Below are positions 1 through 9,265 of a stretch of 64,000 nt of DNA, in pieces. The translations under genes were made by a program, and so were the position numbers. How positions within the stretch are numbered: the first letter of the stretch is position 1; every line of letters starts with the position of its first letter. This DNA is from Massospora cicadina. Its lineage: Eukaryota; Entomophthoromycota; Entomophthoromycetes; Entomophthorales; Entomophthoraceae. The stretch is from contig JAKSZP010006727.1 in assembly GCA_022478985.1 (NCBI GenBank), positions 62,001 through 126,000 on the forward strand, in the 5' to 3' direction. The notes below the pieces were generated by a model. It saw only the letters and a list, made by a program, of their open reading frames with translations, did no database searches and was not told where the DNA came from.

Positions 1-479
1 AGGTCTTGAGAAATGGCTGAACGCTACTTAGCAGCTGAGGAGCACGCCCATATAGAGCTTCAAAGGGGACACCTTGATGGCTTAATGGTAGATTATTATG
101 TAAATAATCAAAGCGCTGGTAGATAATGATTCCAGTGAGCAAAATTTATAGGTGGCTAACTTCTGCTAATAAGAGACAAGGTTTTCGTTGGCGCGTCACT
201 CTGGCCCATTAGTTGATGGGTTGAAAGGGGACAGTGAAACTCTGTTTAGTACTGAAAAGTGAAGTAAGTTCTTGGACTATCTGTGAGTTGAAATTTAACT
301 CATTATCTGAAAGTAAAGTTTTTGGGCATCTATGCTGGGTGAAAATAAATCAAATAAGAAAGAGAGCTGGCTTTCACAGTGGCAGCGGGGACTGATATCG
401 CTTTGGCCCTTTTGGTCAGATGGTCCATGGCTAGGAGGATATATTTAAGGCTATGCAGCCCGGTGGGAAGAGGGCTTAC
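1..479 (-). pseudogene. Element X integrase catalytic core (fragment)
   Basis: The minus strand encodes the start of a retroviral-type integrase core: a YILLAMDHLTKRAKAI motif holding the first catalytic Asp (about 437-390), then a degraded region resembling the strand around the second Asp with an NFTFR motif, then more decayed sequence. The family motif is usually YI.VAIDxFTKWxEA. This is the continuation of the zinc-binding half found at 12512-12800; gypsy-1 separates the two with a near-perfect 5-bp duplication (CTTAC/CCTAC). Several in-frame stops are present and the second Asp region is partly missing. The end lies beyond the window. Confidence 0.65.
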
Positions 480-1158
480 TTTGACGGATTAGGGCCAGCC
501 TGATTCGCACATTAACATCTTGAATATCAGTTTGAATTCACATGTAAATTTGGAGGTCAGATTTAAAGAGTTGGGCCAATCAGAAAAGCCATTGGAGTCA
601 GAAATCATGGGTAAGGATTCAGGGATTTGAGAACGAGGGCTAATCTGGCATATAAAACAACTGGTTCTCAAATCCTCCAAATTTTTTGTAATGTGGTGTA
701 CAAAACTTTCACAGTCAACGATTTAGTATCACTCAAAAGCCTAATCTAGGCTTTAATAATTTAAACTATTGCAGATGCTTTAAAATGAGAAAACGGCAAC
801 TGTAGATACAGTTTCGTTTTCTCAAAGGAAAATTACAATAAAGATCTCAGCGTTGTTGCTTGCTTAATATTTAGTTTAAGTTTTATTTTAAAATAAATAT
901 CATTCAGAATAAAACAGAACGATGAGCTTTACTAGTGAGCTGGGCCAGTCATTGTCTTCGTTTGCAGTATTATCATGTGGCCAGGCTTTGCTGCTTGCCT
1001 GCAGCATCGCTGGAACCTTGGTCCATGAATGTCACAAAATAGTAATGGCATGCGGGTTTGGGGGTGGTTCTCTGCGGAATTGTCAGTCATGTGATTAGTA
1101 ACATGGCTTGTGTTTCCCAACTACTTTGTCACATATTGGCGTGAACCTGTGCGTTACA
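480..1158 (+). repeat. Gypsy-1 5' LTR
   Basis: 679 bp. It aligns along its whole length with 5366-5649 plus 12118-12511. It ends GTTACA, and its first bases TTTGAC correspond to TGTGAC in the 3' copy, so the terminal TG has mutated here. It contains the intact pre-insertion version of the LINE1 target site (near 766-785). Confidence 0.85.
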
Positions 1159-1233
1159 TGAAATGAAACTCAATTACCTTTCTCTCTGCCTTGTGGGGGC
1201 CCCAAAAGAAGCGGTGGTTACCAATAGAGAGGA

Positions 1234-1900
1234 ATGGAACTGACATCTCTTGACCACGGTTATGGTAGGATTATCATTGACATTTTTGCTATGAGAAGTG
1301 GGATGATTATGTGTGGCGACAACTCCACAAACCATAATGGTCCAGGAGAAACCAAAACACCCACTGGTCAGGTGGCATTGTCCATAGAGCCGTTGGACAA
1401 ACTTCACCAAGTCATTGCGCATATCCGCTTCCAGGAACTGTTGGCGCAGGTAACAGAGGGGTATCCCCTCTCACGTTCCAACTAGACAATGTGGTAGATG
1501 CGTTATCCCCATAATTGGTGGGATGGTTACAGGAACTCATTGAGGAACAGGAGAGTTTTCCAAATTCCATGGAGGAGTGTGTGGAGTTAATCAACCGGGT
1601 GGCATGTCAGGATGAGGCAAAAGATGAGGCATGGTCAGCATTATTAACAGTAAGCCAGGGTCATAGCTCTATAGAAGTTTATGCGCAGGTTTTCCGTCCA
1701 CTGACAAGGCAACCCAGGTTACAGATTCCCAATCCTCACGAATGTTCTGCCAGGGTTTTCAGGCAGATTTTCTGGAAGCCTTAGCAGCAAAGGTCCAGGC
1801 TACGCTGGGTGAGGAAGTGGCCTTAGCAGTTCAAGTTGAAAAACAATTAGCACCAGCACGGGACCAGTGTAAGGGATCAATGTCACTAAGATAAGGGACA
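1234..1900 (+). pseudogene. Gypsy-1 gag remnant
   Basis: Structural Gag region between the 5' LTR and protease. Readable stretches in shifting frames are 1234-1485, 1515-1784 and about 1755-1870. They include a helical segment typical of gypsy capsid (EECVELINRVACQDEAKDEA) and a later segment resembling DFLEALAAKVQATLGEEVA. No zinc knuckle is visible. At least two frameshifts and stops break it. Identity as Gag rests mainly on position upstream of protease and on helical, charged composition; no catalytic motif is expected in Gag. Confidence 0.55.
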
Positions 1901-2045
1901 GTCCCCAGTAAGTGGCCGTTCCAGTCAAGGGGGTGGCACCCAGCCCCAAAAAACGTGGGAAATGTTCAAGGGGGAGGGCTCCAAGGAATGTATGTCAAAA
2001 TTTTGAATCAGCCAATTTGCAAGTGAAAGTCTCACTAAAAATAAA

Positions 2046-2330
2046 TTGCCTTCTTTGCTTTATTCTCGATTGTTTATCACCATAGAGCTGTGTACAGATG
2101 ACATAATGGAAAGGGACTTGGCCCTGATAGATACTGAGGCAGAAGAGAACTACGTTGAACTTGCATTGGCAGAGCGCCTGAAGCTGCAGGTGCAGAGAGG
2201 ACCAGAGGTGGTATTTGCTGATCCTCATGGAGGGCGCCTTCTGGTGCGTATGCCCTTCAGTGGAGGTGCAGCAGGCTCCATTTGGGTTCTGGAAACGGTT
2301 TTGTGCAATTGAAAACCTGACCCATCCAGT
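2046..2330 (+). pseudogene. Gypsy-1 aspartic protease remnant
   Basis: Retropepsin-like region that would cleave the Gag-Pol polyprotein. The motif ALIDTEAEENYVELALAERL (about 2125-2185) corresponds to the usual VDSGAxxNFI...A..L core, with the catalytic Asp kept and the following Ser-Gly replaced by Thr-Glu. A later stretch RLLVRMPFSG would be part of the beta-barrel. It lies between gag and RT, as expected. The change at the active-site Gly would inactivate it, and the frame breaks shortly after 2310. Confidence 0.55.
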
Positions 2331-2632
2331 AGTGCTTGGGATGCGGTGGTAGCATCAGCTCAGACCCCAGATCGATGTGCCTTCTGGTACTGTAACTTTG
2401 AACCCAAGGATGGGTCCACCGATGATGTGGAGGCTGTTAGTGGGAACCAGAAGTTAGATAAGTATTGAACCCTGGGGCCATGCAGGAAGAGGTCTTACCA
2501 GCAGAATACCAAGATTTTGTGGTGGTCTTTGGTCCAAAAAGGAATTCGCCATTTTTTCCCACAGGGGCATTTTCATTCTCTTTTTGGTTTAAAGAAGGGT
2601 CAGAAATTCCCCGTGGAAGCCCAATTTGACCA

Positions 2633-3390
2633 TTGAATGAACAAGTCAAAGCTGCATTGGAGGATAATGTGAATTCAATGTTGAGAGAAGGATTGATTGA
2701 GCCATTGAAATCAGCTGTGGTATCTCTGGTGTTGCTGGTGCCCAGGGTAAGCAGAGAGTTACAGACATGCGTGGACTACCGGAGGCTAAATCCAGTCACA
2801 GAGCTGGATCCATACCCAATGCTGTTAATGGAAGATATCTTGCTAATAGTCACAGGATGCAACATTTTCACCAAGCTTGATCTGGCGTATGCATTCAATC
2901 AGATCCCCGTGAGTCTGGAGCACCAAAGGTACACGACATTCATATGTCACCTTGGAATGTTCCAATACTGAGTTATGCCATTTGGGCTGCACAATGCCCC
3001 GGCAGTATTTCAATAAATGATCAACCAAGTACTCAATCAGTTGATTGGCCAGTGTTGTATCGTTTATATGGATGACATCCTGGTGTTTTCACGTTCCAAG
3101 AAGGCTCATGTACGTGATGCAGGAGGTCCTAAAGGCATTGGATGGGGAAGGATTATGACTGAAGCCTTCAAAATGTGAGTTTAACCAGGAGTCTGTCAAG
3201 TTCCTAGGGAATGTGGTATTTGGAAAAGGCCTGGTGGTATGCCCAGATAAGATCCAGGTGGTACGTGCATGGAAAGCACCAACTGATCAGACAGACGTAA
3301 GAAGTTTTTGGGGACTGTAAATTTCCTCAAGCGTTTCATCAAGAATCTATAAAAGTTAGCCTTCCCACTTATGTAATTAACGCAAGTCAT
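2633..3390 (+). pseudogene. Gypsy-1 reverse transcriptase
   Basis: Ty3-type RT. In order: the linker EGLIEPLKSA, then CVDYRRLNPVTELDPYPM (2770-2825), then TKLDLAYAFNQIPV (2870-2915), then the VMPFGLHNAPAVFQ block (about 2970-3012), then the catalytic IVYMDDILVFS box (3055-3090) with both Asp present. A thumb/connection segment follows to about 3390. In-frame stops occur near 2970 and 3014, and there is at least one frameshift after 3100. It lies directly upstream of RNase H. The stops sit at positions explained by C-to-T changes in Gln or Arg codons. Confidence 0.85.
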
Positions 3391-3870
3391 GTTATTTATA
3401 TGGGGGAGGAAGAGGAGCGGGCATTCAACCTTCTGAAAGAGAAGCTCATTTCAGCACTGGTCCTTGCCCATATAGATCCTGTAAAACCTTTTATGGTTGA
3501 GACAGACGCCTCAAATTTCGCTGTGAGAGCAGTACTCTTACAGAAGGGGAAGATGGGTTGTTGCACCCGGTGTGTTATTTCAGCCAAAAAACAATTTTTT
3601 GCAGAAACAAATTAATCAATATATGATGAGGTTCTACTGGCAGTGGTTGCAGTGCTGCAGGTGTGGCAGCACCACTTGTTGTATGCCCAACATCCTTTTG
3701 TAGTACAAACAGACCATTAGGCACTGGAATATTACTGAGAGTCCAGGAAAATGAATCAGCGCCAAGCCCAGTGGCATGTGGAGCTGGCTCAGTATGATTT
3801 CTGAGTGGAATACCATCCGGGAGCTGATAAAACCATTGCATATTGGTTGAGCTGGGATGCGGGGATAGCG
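3391..3870 (+). pseudogene. Gypsy-1 RNase H
   Basis: RNase H of the Pol polyprotein. The motif KPFMVETDASNFAVRAVL (about 3483-3537) contains the first catalytic Asp in the usual TDAS context. QFFAETN then YDEVLLAVVAVLQVWQHHL (about 3592-3675) carries the conserved E..LLA block, followed by FVVQTDH (near 3700). The tail VEYHPGADKTIAYWLS (about 3805-3855) is the linker found before integrase (normally HxPGxxNxxADxLS). Stops at about 3613, 3718, 3737 and 3801 break the frame. Confidence 0.8.
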
Positions 3871-4029
3871 TATGAGAAGTCTGAGTTGGAGAATTATAAC
3901 ACAACAACCCTGTTTCAGGCAGACCAATTTGCCATTATGGTAGTGAGGAGGATGCACTGGAAGGGGAGATCTGAAGGAAGTAAAGGAGGACATCATTTAA
4001 GCAGCGATTATGGGTGGAAATGGCAGAGG

Positions 4030-5060
4030 GCCCATGGCACAGCCACCATCATACATATAAGAAAAATGGAATTATATATCATGACTCATGGATATGGGTT
4101 CCAAACCCATCACATCAGTGAGAAGTCTGCAGGCTTTACATGACCACCCATCTGTGAGACATCCTGGGGTTGTAAAGATGATCGAATTGGTGCTATGTAA
4201 GTGTTCAAGGGATGGACTGCAAAAGGATATCACAAAATATGTGGCAGGGTGCTTAGTTTTTGCACATTCGAAGCCCTTTCAAAGGCAGCCCACGGGTAAG
4301 CTAGTCCCACTCCAAATTCCAAGTCAGTCATGGGGATCAGTTAGCATGGATTTCATTAAAGGGCTACCTAAGATTCAGGGGAAGGATGCAATGATGGTCG
4401 TTGTCAATTAGTTAATAAAATATGCCGAGTTTTTCCCATGTACCTCAAAATTTCAGCCAAAGACACTGCAAAAGATTTTATTTATGAGATATTCGCCCAT
4501 AGTGGCTTACTGGTGGAGATTATTTTGGATCGTGGTCCCCAATTTGTATCAGAATATGGTTAAGTTTGCTTGGTAACTTGAAGATTCGCCTGAGTAGGGC
4601 TTTGGCATCATCCCCAGTCATATGGGCAGACAGAGAGGGTAAACCAGATATTGGAGCAATACATCCAACGCTATGTCTAAAATTGGCAGGATGATTGGGT
4701 TACCTGGATCAGACTGGCTCAGTTTGCCTATAATAACCACCATCATTCATCGACAGAAATGACGTCATTCTTTGCAAATCATGGATTTAATACAGCGTTG
4801 GATGGGGGGTCAGATGGTGGAGTATGTTGGGGGCGGACAAATTATCCTGAAAAATTTCAGAAATCAGAAAGAATTTATGAAACAACCTGGAGCGCGCCAC
4901 AGCATGGCAAAAATGGTATTCAGATTGACAAAGAGCGCCAGACACATCGTTTGCTCCTTAAGATTGGGTTTTGGTGGCAGCAAAGAATTGTGCGGTACCA
5001 GTGAAGAGCTGGAAACTCAGACCAAAGTTCCTAGGACTGTATAAGTTTATTTGGGTTATC
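4030..5060 (+). pseudogene. Gypsy-1 integrase
   Basis: The N-terminal zinc-binding part reads LQALHDHPSVRHPGVVKMI (about 4115-4175), with the His pair and HPG, but one Cys of the CxxC pair is replaced (GCLVFA, near 4250). The core has SMDFIKGLP (about 4345-4370; first Asp), ILDRGPQFVS (about 4525-4555; second Asp) and GQTERVNQILEQYIQ (about 4627-4670; catalytic Glu). Frameshifts and stops occur near 4410 and 4560. The C-terminal barrel segment with HPVIHGSHL (about 5110-5135) follows and leads into the chromodomain. Confidence 0.8.
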
Positions 5061-5099
5061 AACAAGGTTGCAATTATTTTGGACCTCCCAGAAGGGTCG

Positions 5100-5335
5100 A
5101 GGGCCCATCCAGTTATCCATGGTTCACATCTTTGAGGATTCCAGGGGCGTGGACCAGAGCAGCCTGGGCTGTTGAGCCCATGGGAGGAGGACAACAATGA
5201 ATATGAGGTTGAGCAAATCCTGAAGGAGCATTGGGTGAGGGGTCAGCGGCAATTACTTGTAAAGTGGAGAGGGTATTTGGTAGAGGAAGCGACCTGGCAG
5301 ACACCAGAGGAGTGTGCATGCTTTCCTGAATAGAT
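5100..5335 (+). pseudogene. Gypsy-1 integrase tail with chromodomain
   Basis: Chromodomains at the end of integrase steer chromoviruses to heterochromatin. Residues read from 5190 give an EYEVEQIL start, the LLVKWRGYLVEEATWQ core (about 5250-5300) with the conserved Trp and aromatic residues, and a final PEEC segment. This matches the usual EYEVExIL...YLVKWxGY...TWEPxxNL pattern. A stop follows near 5332, about 35 bases before the 3' LTR, which is the normal place for pol to end. This is the best preserved part of gypsy-1 pol. Confidence 0.85.
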
Positions 5336-5351
5336 CTGAGAGTTTCTGGAT

Positions 5352-5365
5352 TTACAAGGGGGTGA
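5352..5365 (+). other. Gypsy-1 polypurine tract
   Basis: The sequence TTACAAGGGGGTGA lies immediately before the TGTGAC start of the 3' LTR. A purine run ending directly at the LTR primes plus-strand DNA synthesis. Its position fixes the LTR start at 5366. Confidence 0.75.
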
Positions 5366-5649
5366 TGTGACAGATTGACGCCATCTGATCTGTACATCAA
5401 CCTCAAGAATATCAGTTCAAATTTATGTGTGAATTTAGAGGTCAGATTTAAAGAGTTGGTTCAATCAGAAAAACCATTGGAGTTGGAAATTTTGGGTAAG
5501 GATTTGGAGATTTAAGAATAAGGGCTAATCTGGCGTATTGAATGACCAGTGTCTCAAATCCTTAAAATTTTTCGTGATGTGGGATATGAAACTTTCATTA
5601 GCAACTATTTGGTAGTCACTTAAAAGCCCAATCTAGGATTTAAATTTAA
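5366..5649 (+). repeat. Gypsy-1 3' LTR, first part (interrupted by LINE1)
   Basis: Begins TGTGACAGATT and aligns with 480-765 of the 5' LTR. It breaks at the LINE1 target duplication and resumes at 12118. Confidence 0.85.
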
Positions 5650-5723
5650 ACTATCGCAGATGCTTTTTTTTTTTAGTACTAGATGGTCCCAACCCAAGGG
5701 GGGATTCATCGATGTTTATTGAA

Positions 5724-8700
5724 TTACGCCTGGGCTCTAAGAGCCTGAGGCGAGGGAAGGGGAGGAGGAGGCATCGAGAAAGGGAGGGGGTTTGCGCGCC
5801 AGAGCCGTGCTGCAGTGACAACTGAGCGGGGGAGGGTTGGCGACATAGTGCAGACCTTCAGGGCCATCTCAAAGTGTACCTGAAAGTGGGTGATCATGTG
5901 TGGAAGGGTCCACACCTGCTGGTCAAAGGCAGCACGAAGGAAGGAGTTATGGATGGTCCAGATGGCTGTGGCATAGGCGAGGACACGGAGGGGTCGGTGG
6001 CAACCAGGCAATGTCTGCTCAAACATGAGGTCTTGCACAGGGTGTCCAGACCAGGGCTGAGCATGGAGGAGCGCGCGGGCCTTTGGCCAAAATGCGGCGA
6101 CACCTGGACAGGTGAAAAAACGATGGAGGTGGGAGTCAATAGGCTCCACACAGCGGGGGCAGCTTCGGTGCTGGAAGGTAGGGCCAGTCCGGTCCCCTGT
6201 CCTGTATGAACAGTGGAGCACTCTCCATAAGGTGTTGGACACCTTTGCTGACAGGATGGGGTGATAGACGTCCTTCCACAATTCCTTAAGGTCAAATCTC
6301 ACGGAGGGAGGGAGGAGCTCAAGGAGTCTTGGGCGGATGGGAGGACGATCTTGGGGTTGAGGCGAGTTGTGACAACTTGTCCATTGTGCACAATTGCATG
6401 GCGACGTGGGCTGAGGCCAGGGCCTTCCCTTCTGTATGGGAAGGCATGGTGGATCCGCGCGCCTACTCGTTTCAGGGCAAGGAGAGCCTGGTTCCAGTAG
6501 GGGGATGAGGATGGTTTTAGGCGATGGCCTGGGTGGTTTGTGAGCCACTCCCCTAATGAGGTCAGAGATGCTCTAGGAAGACCCAGAGCTGCTGACACTG
6601 ACTGGCGGAGGGCGGGCGCCCATTGGGGCATGGGGGTCGCGTCCCAGCAGACAATCGGCCATAGGAACTTCAGGAAGATTGTGGTGGCGTGGGATCGCGT
6701 GTCCAGAAGCCCTAGCCCCCTTCATTGCAGGGTCGGGCAATGGTTGAGAGGGCTATTGGTGGATGGTTTGAGCCCCAGATCCAACAGCGGAGGAGTACAT
6801 TGAGCCGCGTATAAAAGGCATCTGTGAATGGGCAGACGTGCGCTAGGAACCAGACTTTGGAGAGGAGGAACACATTGGCCATCAGAGCTCGACCTGGGGG
6901 GTGATGTGCCGCCGGTTCCAGCTGGCAATCCTGGAGTTAACTGCTGCAAGGAGCAAGTCCTCATTGTATTTTAGCGCAACTCCTTGTTGGTTGGTGAGAA
7001 CGCCCAGGTGACGGAAGGTACCGCGCTCAGGTTCAATACCAAATGGTGGGGGGAAGGTGGGGGAGCCGACCTGTACAACTGTTGTCTTGGAGGTGTTGAC
7101 CATGGCGTTGGACGCCTTGGTGTACCTCTCAATGGTCACAGCAGCGAGGGCAACATCCCCAGGGCAGCCAAATGCAATGGCAGTGTCATCTGCAAATGCC
7201 ATGGTGCGTGTGGGGGCTTTACCTGGGACCAGAATCCCTGTTAGCTTGTCCTGTAAGGAGGCCAAGAGGGGGTCAAGGGTGATGTTAAAAAGGATAGGGC
7301 TCAGGGGGTCCCCTTGCCGGAGACCTTGTCCAACTGGTACTGCCACTGTAAAACCCATTGGCGCCAGAACTCTGGTGTGGAGCTGGTCATAGAGCGATGA
7401 TATCCAGCGCCTAGCTGCGGGTGGGAGATGGAAGCGGGCCAGGGAAGCATCAATATACTTCCAGGCTACCCGATCATATGCTTTCTCCATATCCAGAAGA
7501 GCCACAAAGCCATTCACCTTACGAGAGTTAGCAGTCAAAGTCACGTGAAGGTCATTATAGTTGTCCCATAACGACCTCCCCGGAATAAAACCGTACTGGG
7601 ATGGGGAGAGGCGAGGTGACACCCATTTGGTGATGCGGTTGGCCAGAAGCTTCGTGAAGAGCTTGTGGTCTGTGTTGATCAACGCTATGGGGCGCCAGTT
7701 CGCCAGGTTCTCACGGTCTGACTTCTTGTGAATGAGGGTCGTGATTGAGCCTCTGGAGTCGGGGAGGACCTCGCCATTCACCAAGAGTGCAGCGAAGAGG
7801 TCGCGGAGGGTTCTGGCTATCACTGCAGGTTCCAGAAGGTACACCTCAAAGGGTATTCCATCTGGGCCTGGGGCTTTAAGCCGTGGGGATTTCAGAAGGG
7901 TTTCCATCACCTCCTGGATGGAAATAGGCGCCAGTAGAGCCTCATCAGCCCGTGGGTCAATGGGCGGCTCTGGAGCCCGCCACAGGAAGTCTTGGATGTC
8001 CGATGGGTCCACCTGGGTGGCATGGAAGAGGCTGGAGTAGAAGCGGTGTAGTTCCTGCGTGATTTCCTCCTTATCTGAAGTGGTTGTAGTGCCAATTTTC
8101 AGTGCAGTAATATCCTGCGCTGTTGACCGGGCTTTCTGTTTCTGAAAGAAGAAGCGGGTGGGGCGTTCCCATTGAGCATAGTAACGAGATGTTGTAAAGT
8201 TTGCTGCCCGTTCTTCCTGCAGTGTGAGCTCCAAGCGGAGTGCTTCCTGCGCCGCTTCCCAGTCTTCCAACCATCTGGGAGAGGGCGAAGGCTGGCAGTT
8301 TCGCTCTAGATGTCTGATTCTGGCTTCCGCCCTTTTGACTCTGGCGCGAGCTGCAGTCATCTGGGCTTTGGCACAGTTGTAAGCAACGCGGGTGATGCCC
8401 TCCTTGGTCACCGCCCATCTAGCCTTGTGGTCAAGCAGGTGGGGTGGGGGGAGGTGAGAGTCTCTCGGATGGTCATAGACAGCTTCTCCTTAGTGAAGGG
8501 GTTGTTGAGAAGAGCTGGGGCAACCCTAGGCCAGAACCTACGCGACGGTCTAAGTGTGGTGGTGAGGACAACGGTGAGTGACCTGTGATCACTCAGATGG
8601 TTGTCACGAGAGATGGGAGAGGAGACGCGGCCAATTAGCAGGGGGCCAATCAGTGCCATATCTATGCGTGACGCTGACTGGAAAGCTCCTCCATCATACT

Positions 8701-9265
8701 GGATCCTAGTCATGCAACCTAGGCCAGACGCGGAGGGTGGAAGCGCATCTATAAAGCCACTCAGGCGAAGGAAATCCTGGAGGCGACTTGATCCAGGGCG
8801 TTCCTTTGCTGCAGGGGGTAAGAGTCACGGACGCGACTTATGGTTGTGTTGAAATCTCCTAAGAGAACTGTATTCCGTGGGAGATTGAGTTGGAGGAGCT
8901 CTCTTCCAAGAGCCGATTTTGCTCCTGACCTGCATTAGGCAGGTAGATGCTTGCAGCGAAGAAGGAGAAGTCAGGAGTGGTGAGTTTGGCCAGTATGAGG
9001 CGGCCACCTAGATATTGTGAAAAAGAATGGGTTTTAACCCGGGGATTCAAAACAATAAGGGCGGCATGGTTTGTCCAGAAGGAGTTGCCTCCAAACTGTT
9101 CATTCCATGCAGATTGTTCGTGGGGGAGGATATGGGGCTCCTGGACAGCAGCGATGTCAATTTGTGCTGACCTGAAGTTTCGGAGGAGGCGGCTCTCCGC
9201 TTAAAGTCCCGCAACCCATTTGCGTTGATGGATTGCAGGGCCAGGGTGCTGCCATGGGGACTCAT
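5724..9265 (-). pseudogene. LINE1 ORF2: endonuclease, reverse transcriptase and C-terminal zinc domain (frameshifted)
   Basis: Starts MSPHGSTLALQSINANGLRD (9265). The endonuclease part has the first-strand INANGL motif, a later LLGDFN-type motif (near 8860-8880) and an LSDHRSL motif (about 8585-8605). RT (8411-6882) shows NWRPIALINTDHKL, YGFIPGRSLWDN, LLDMEKAYDRVAW, GLRQGDPLSPILFN and the catalytic MAFADDTAIAFG (about 7200). The C-terminus (6882-5724) has CPRC...H...CPGVAAFW, the zinc motif found at the end of many L1-like ORF2 proteins. No RNase H is seen. Single-base indels split it into four frames (breaks near 9180, 8900, 8410 and 6880). It overlaps the end of ORF1 by about 65 bases. Confidence 0.9.

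Noticed and set aside
1..479. Host gene to the left of gypsy-1
   Set aside because: The minus strand encodes the continuation of the X integrase, so this is transposon sequence.
5874..6803. Plus-strand ORFs of 79-111 codons across LINE1 (also 59869-60812, 7057-8040 and 61730-62580)
   Set aside because: They lie antisense to ORF2, whose protein motifs are clear. The GC-rich reading frame leaves few stops on the opposite strand, so these are shadows.
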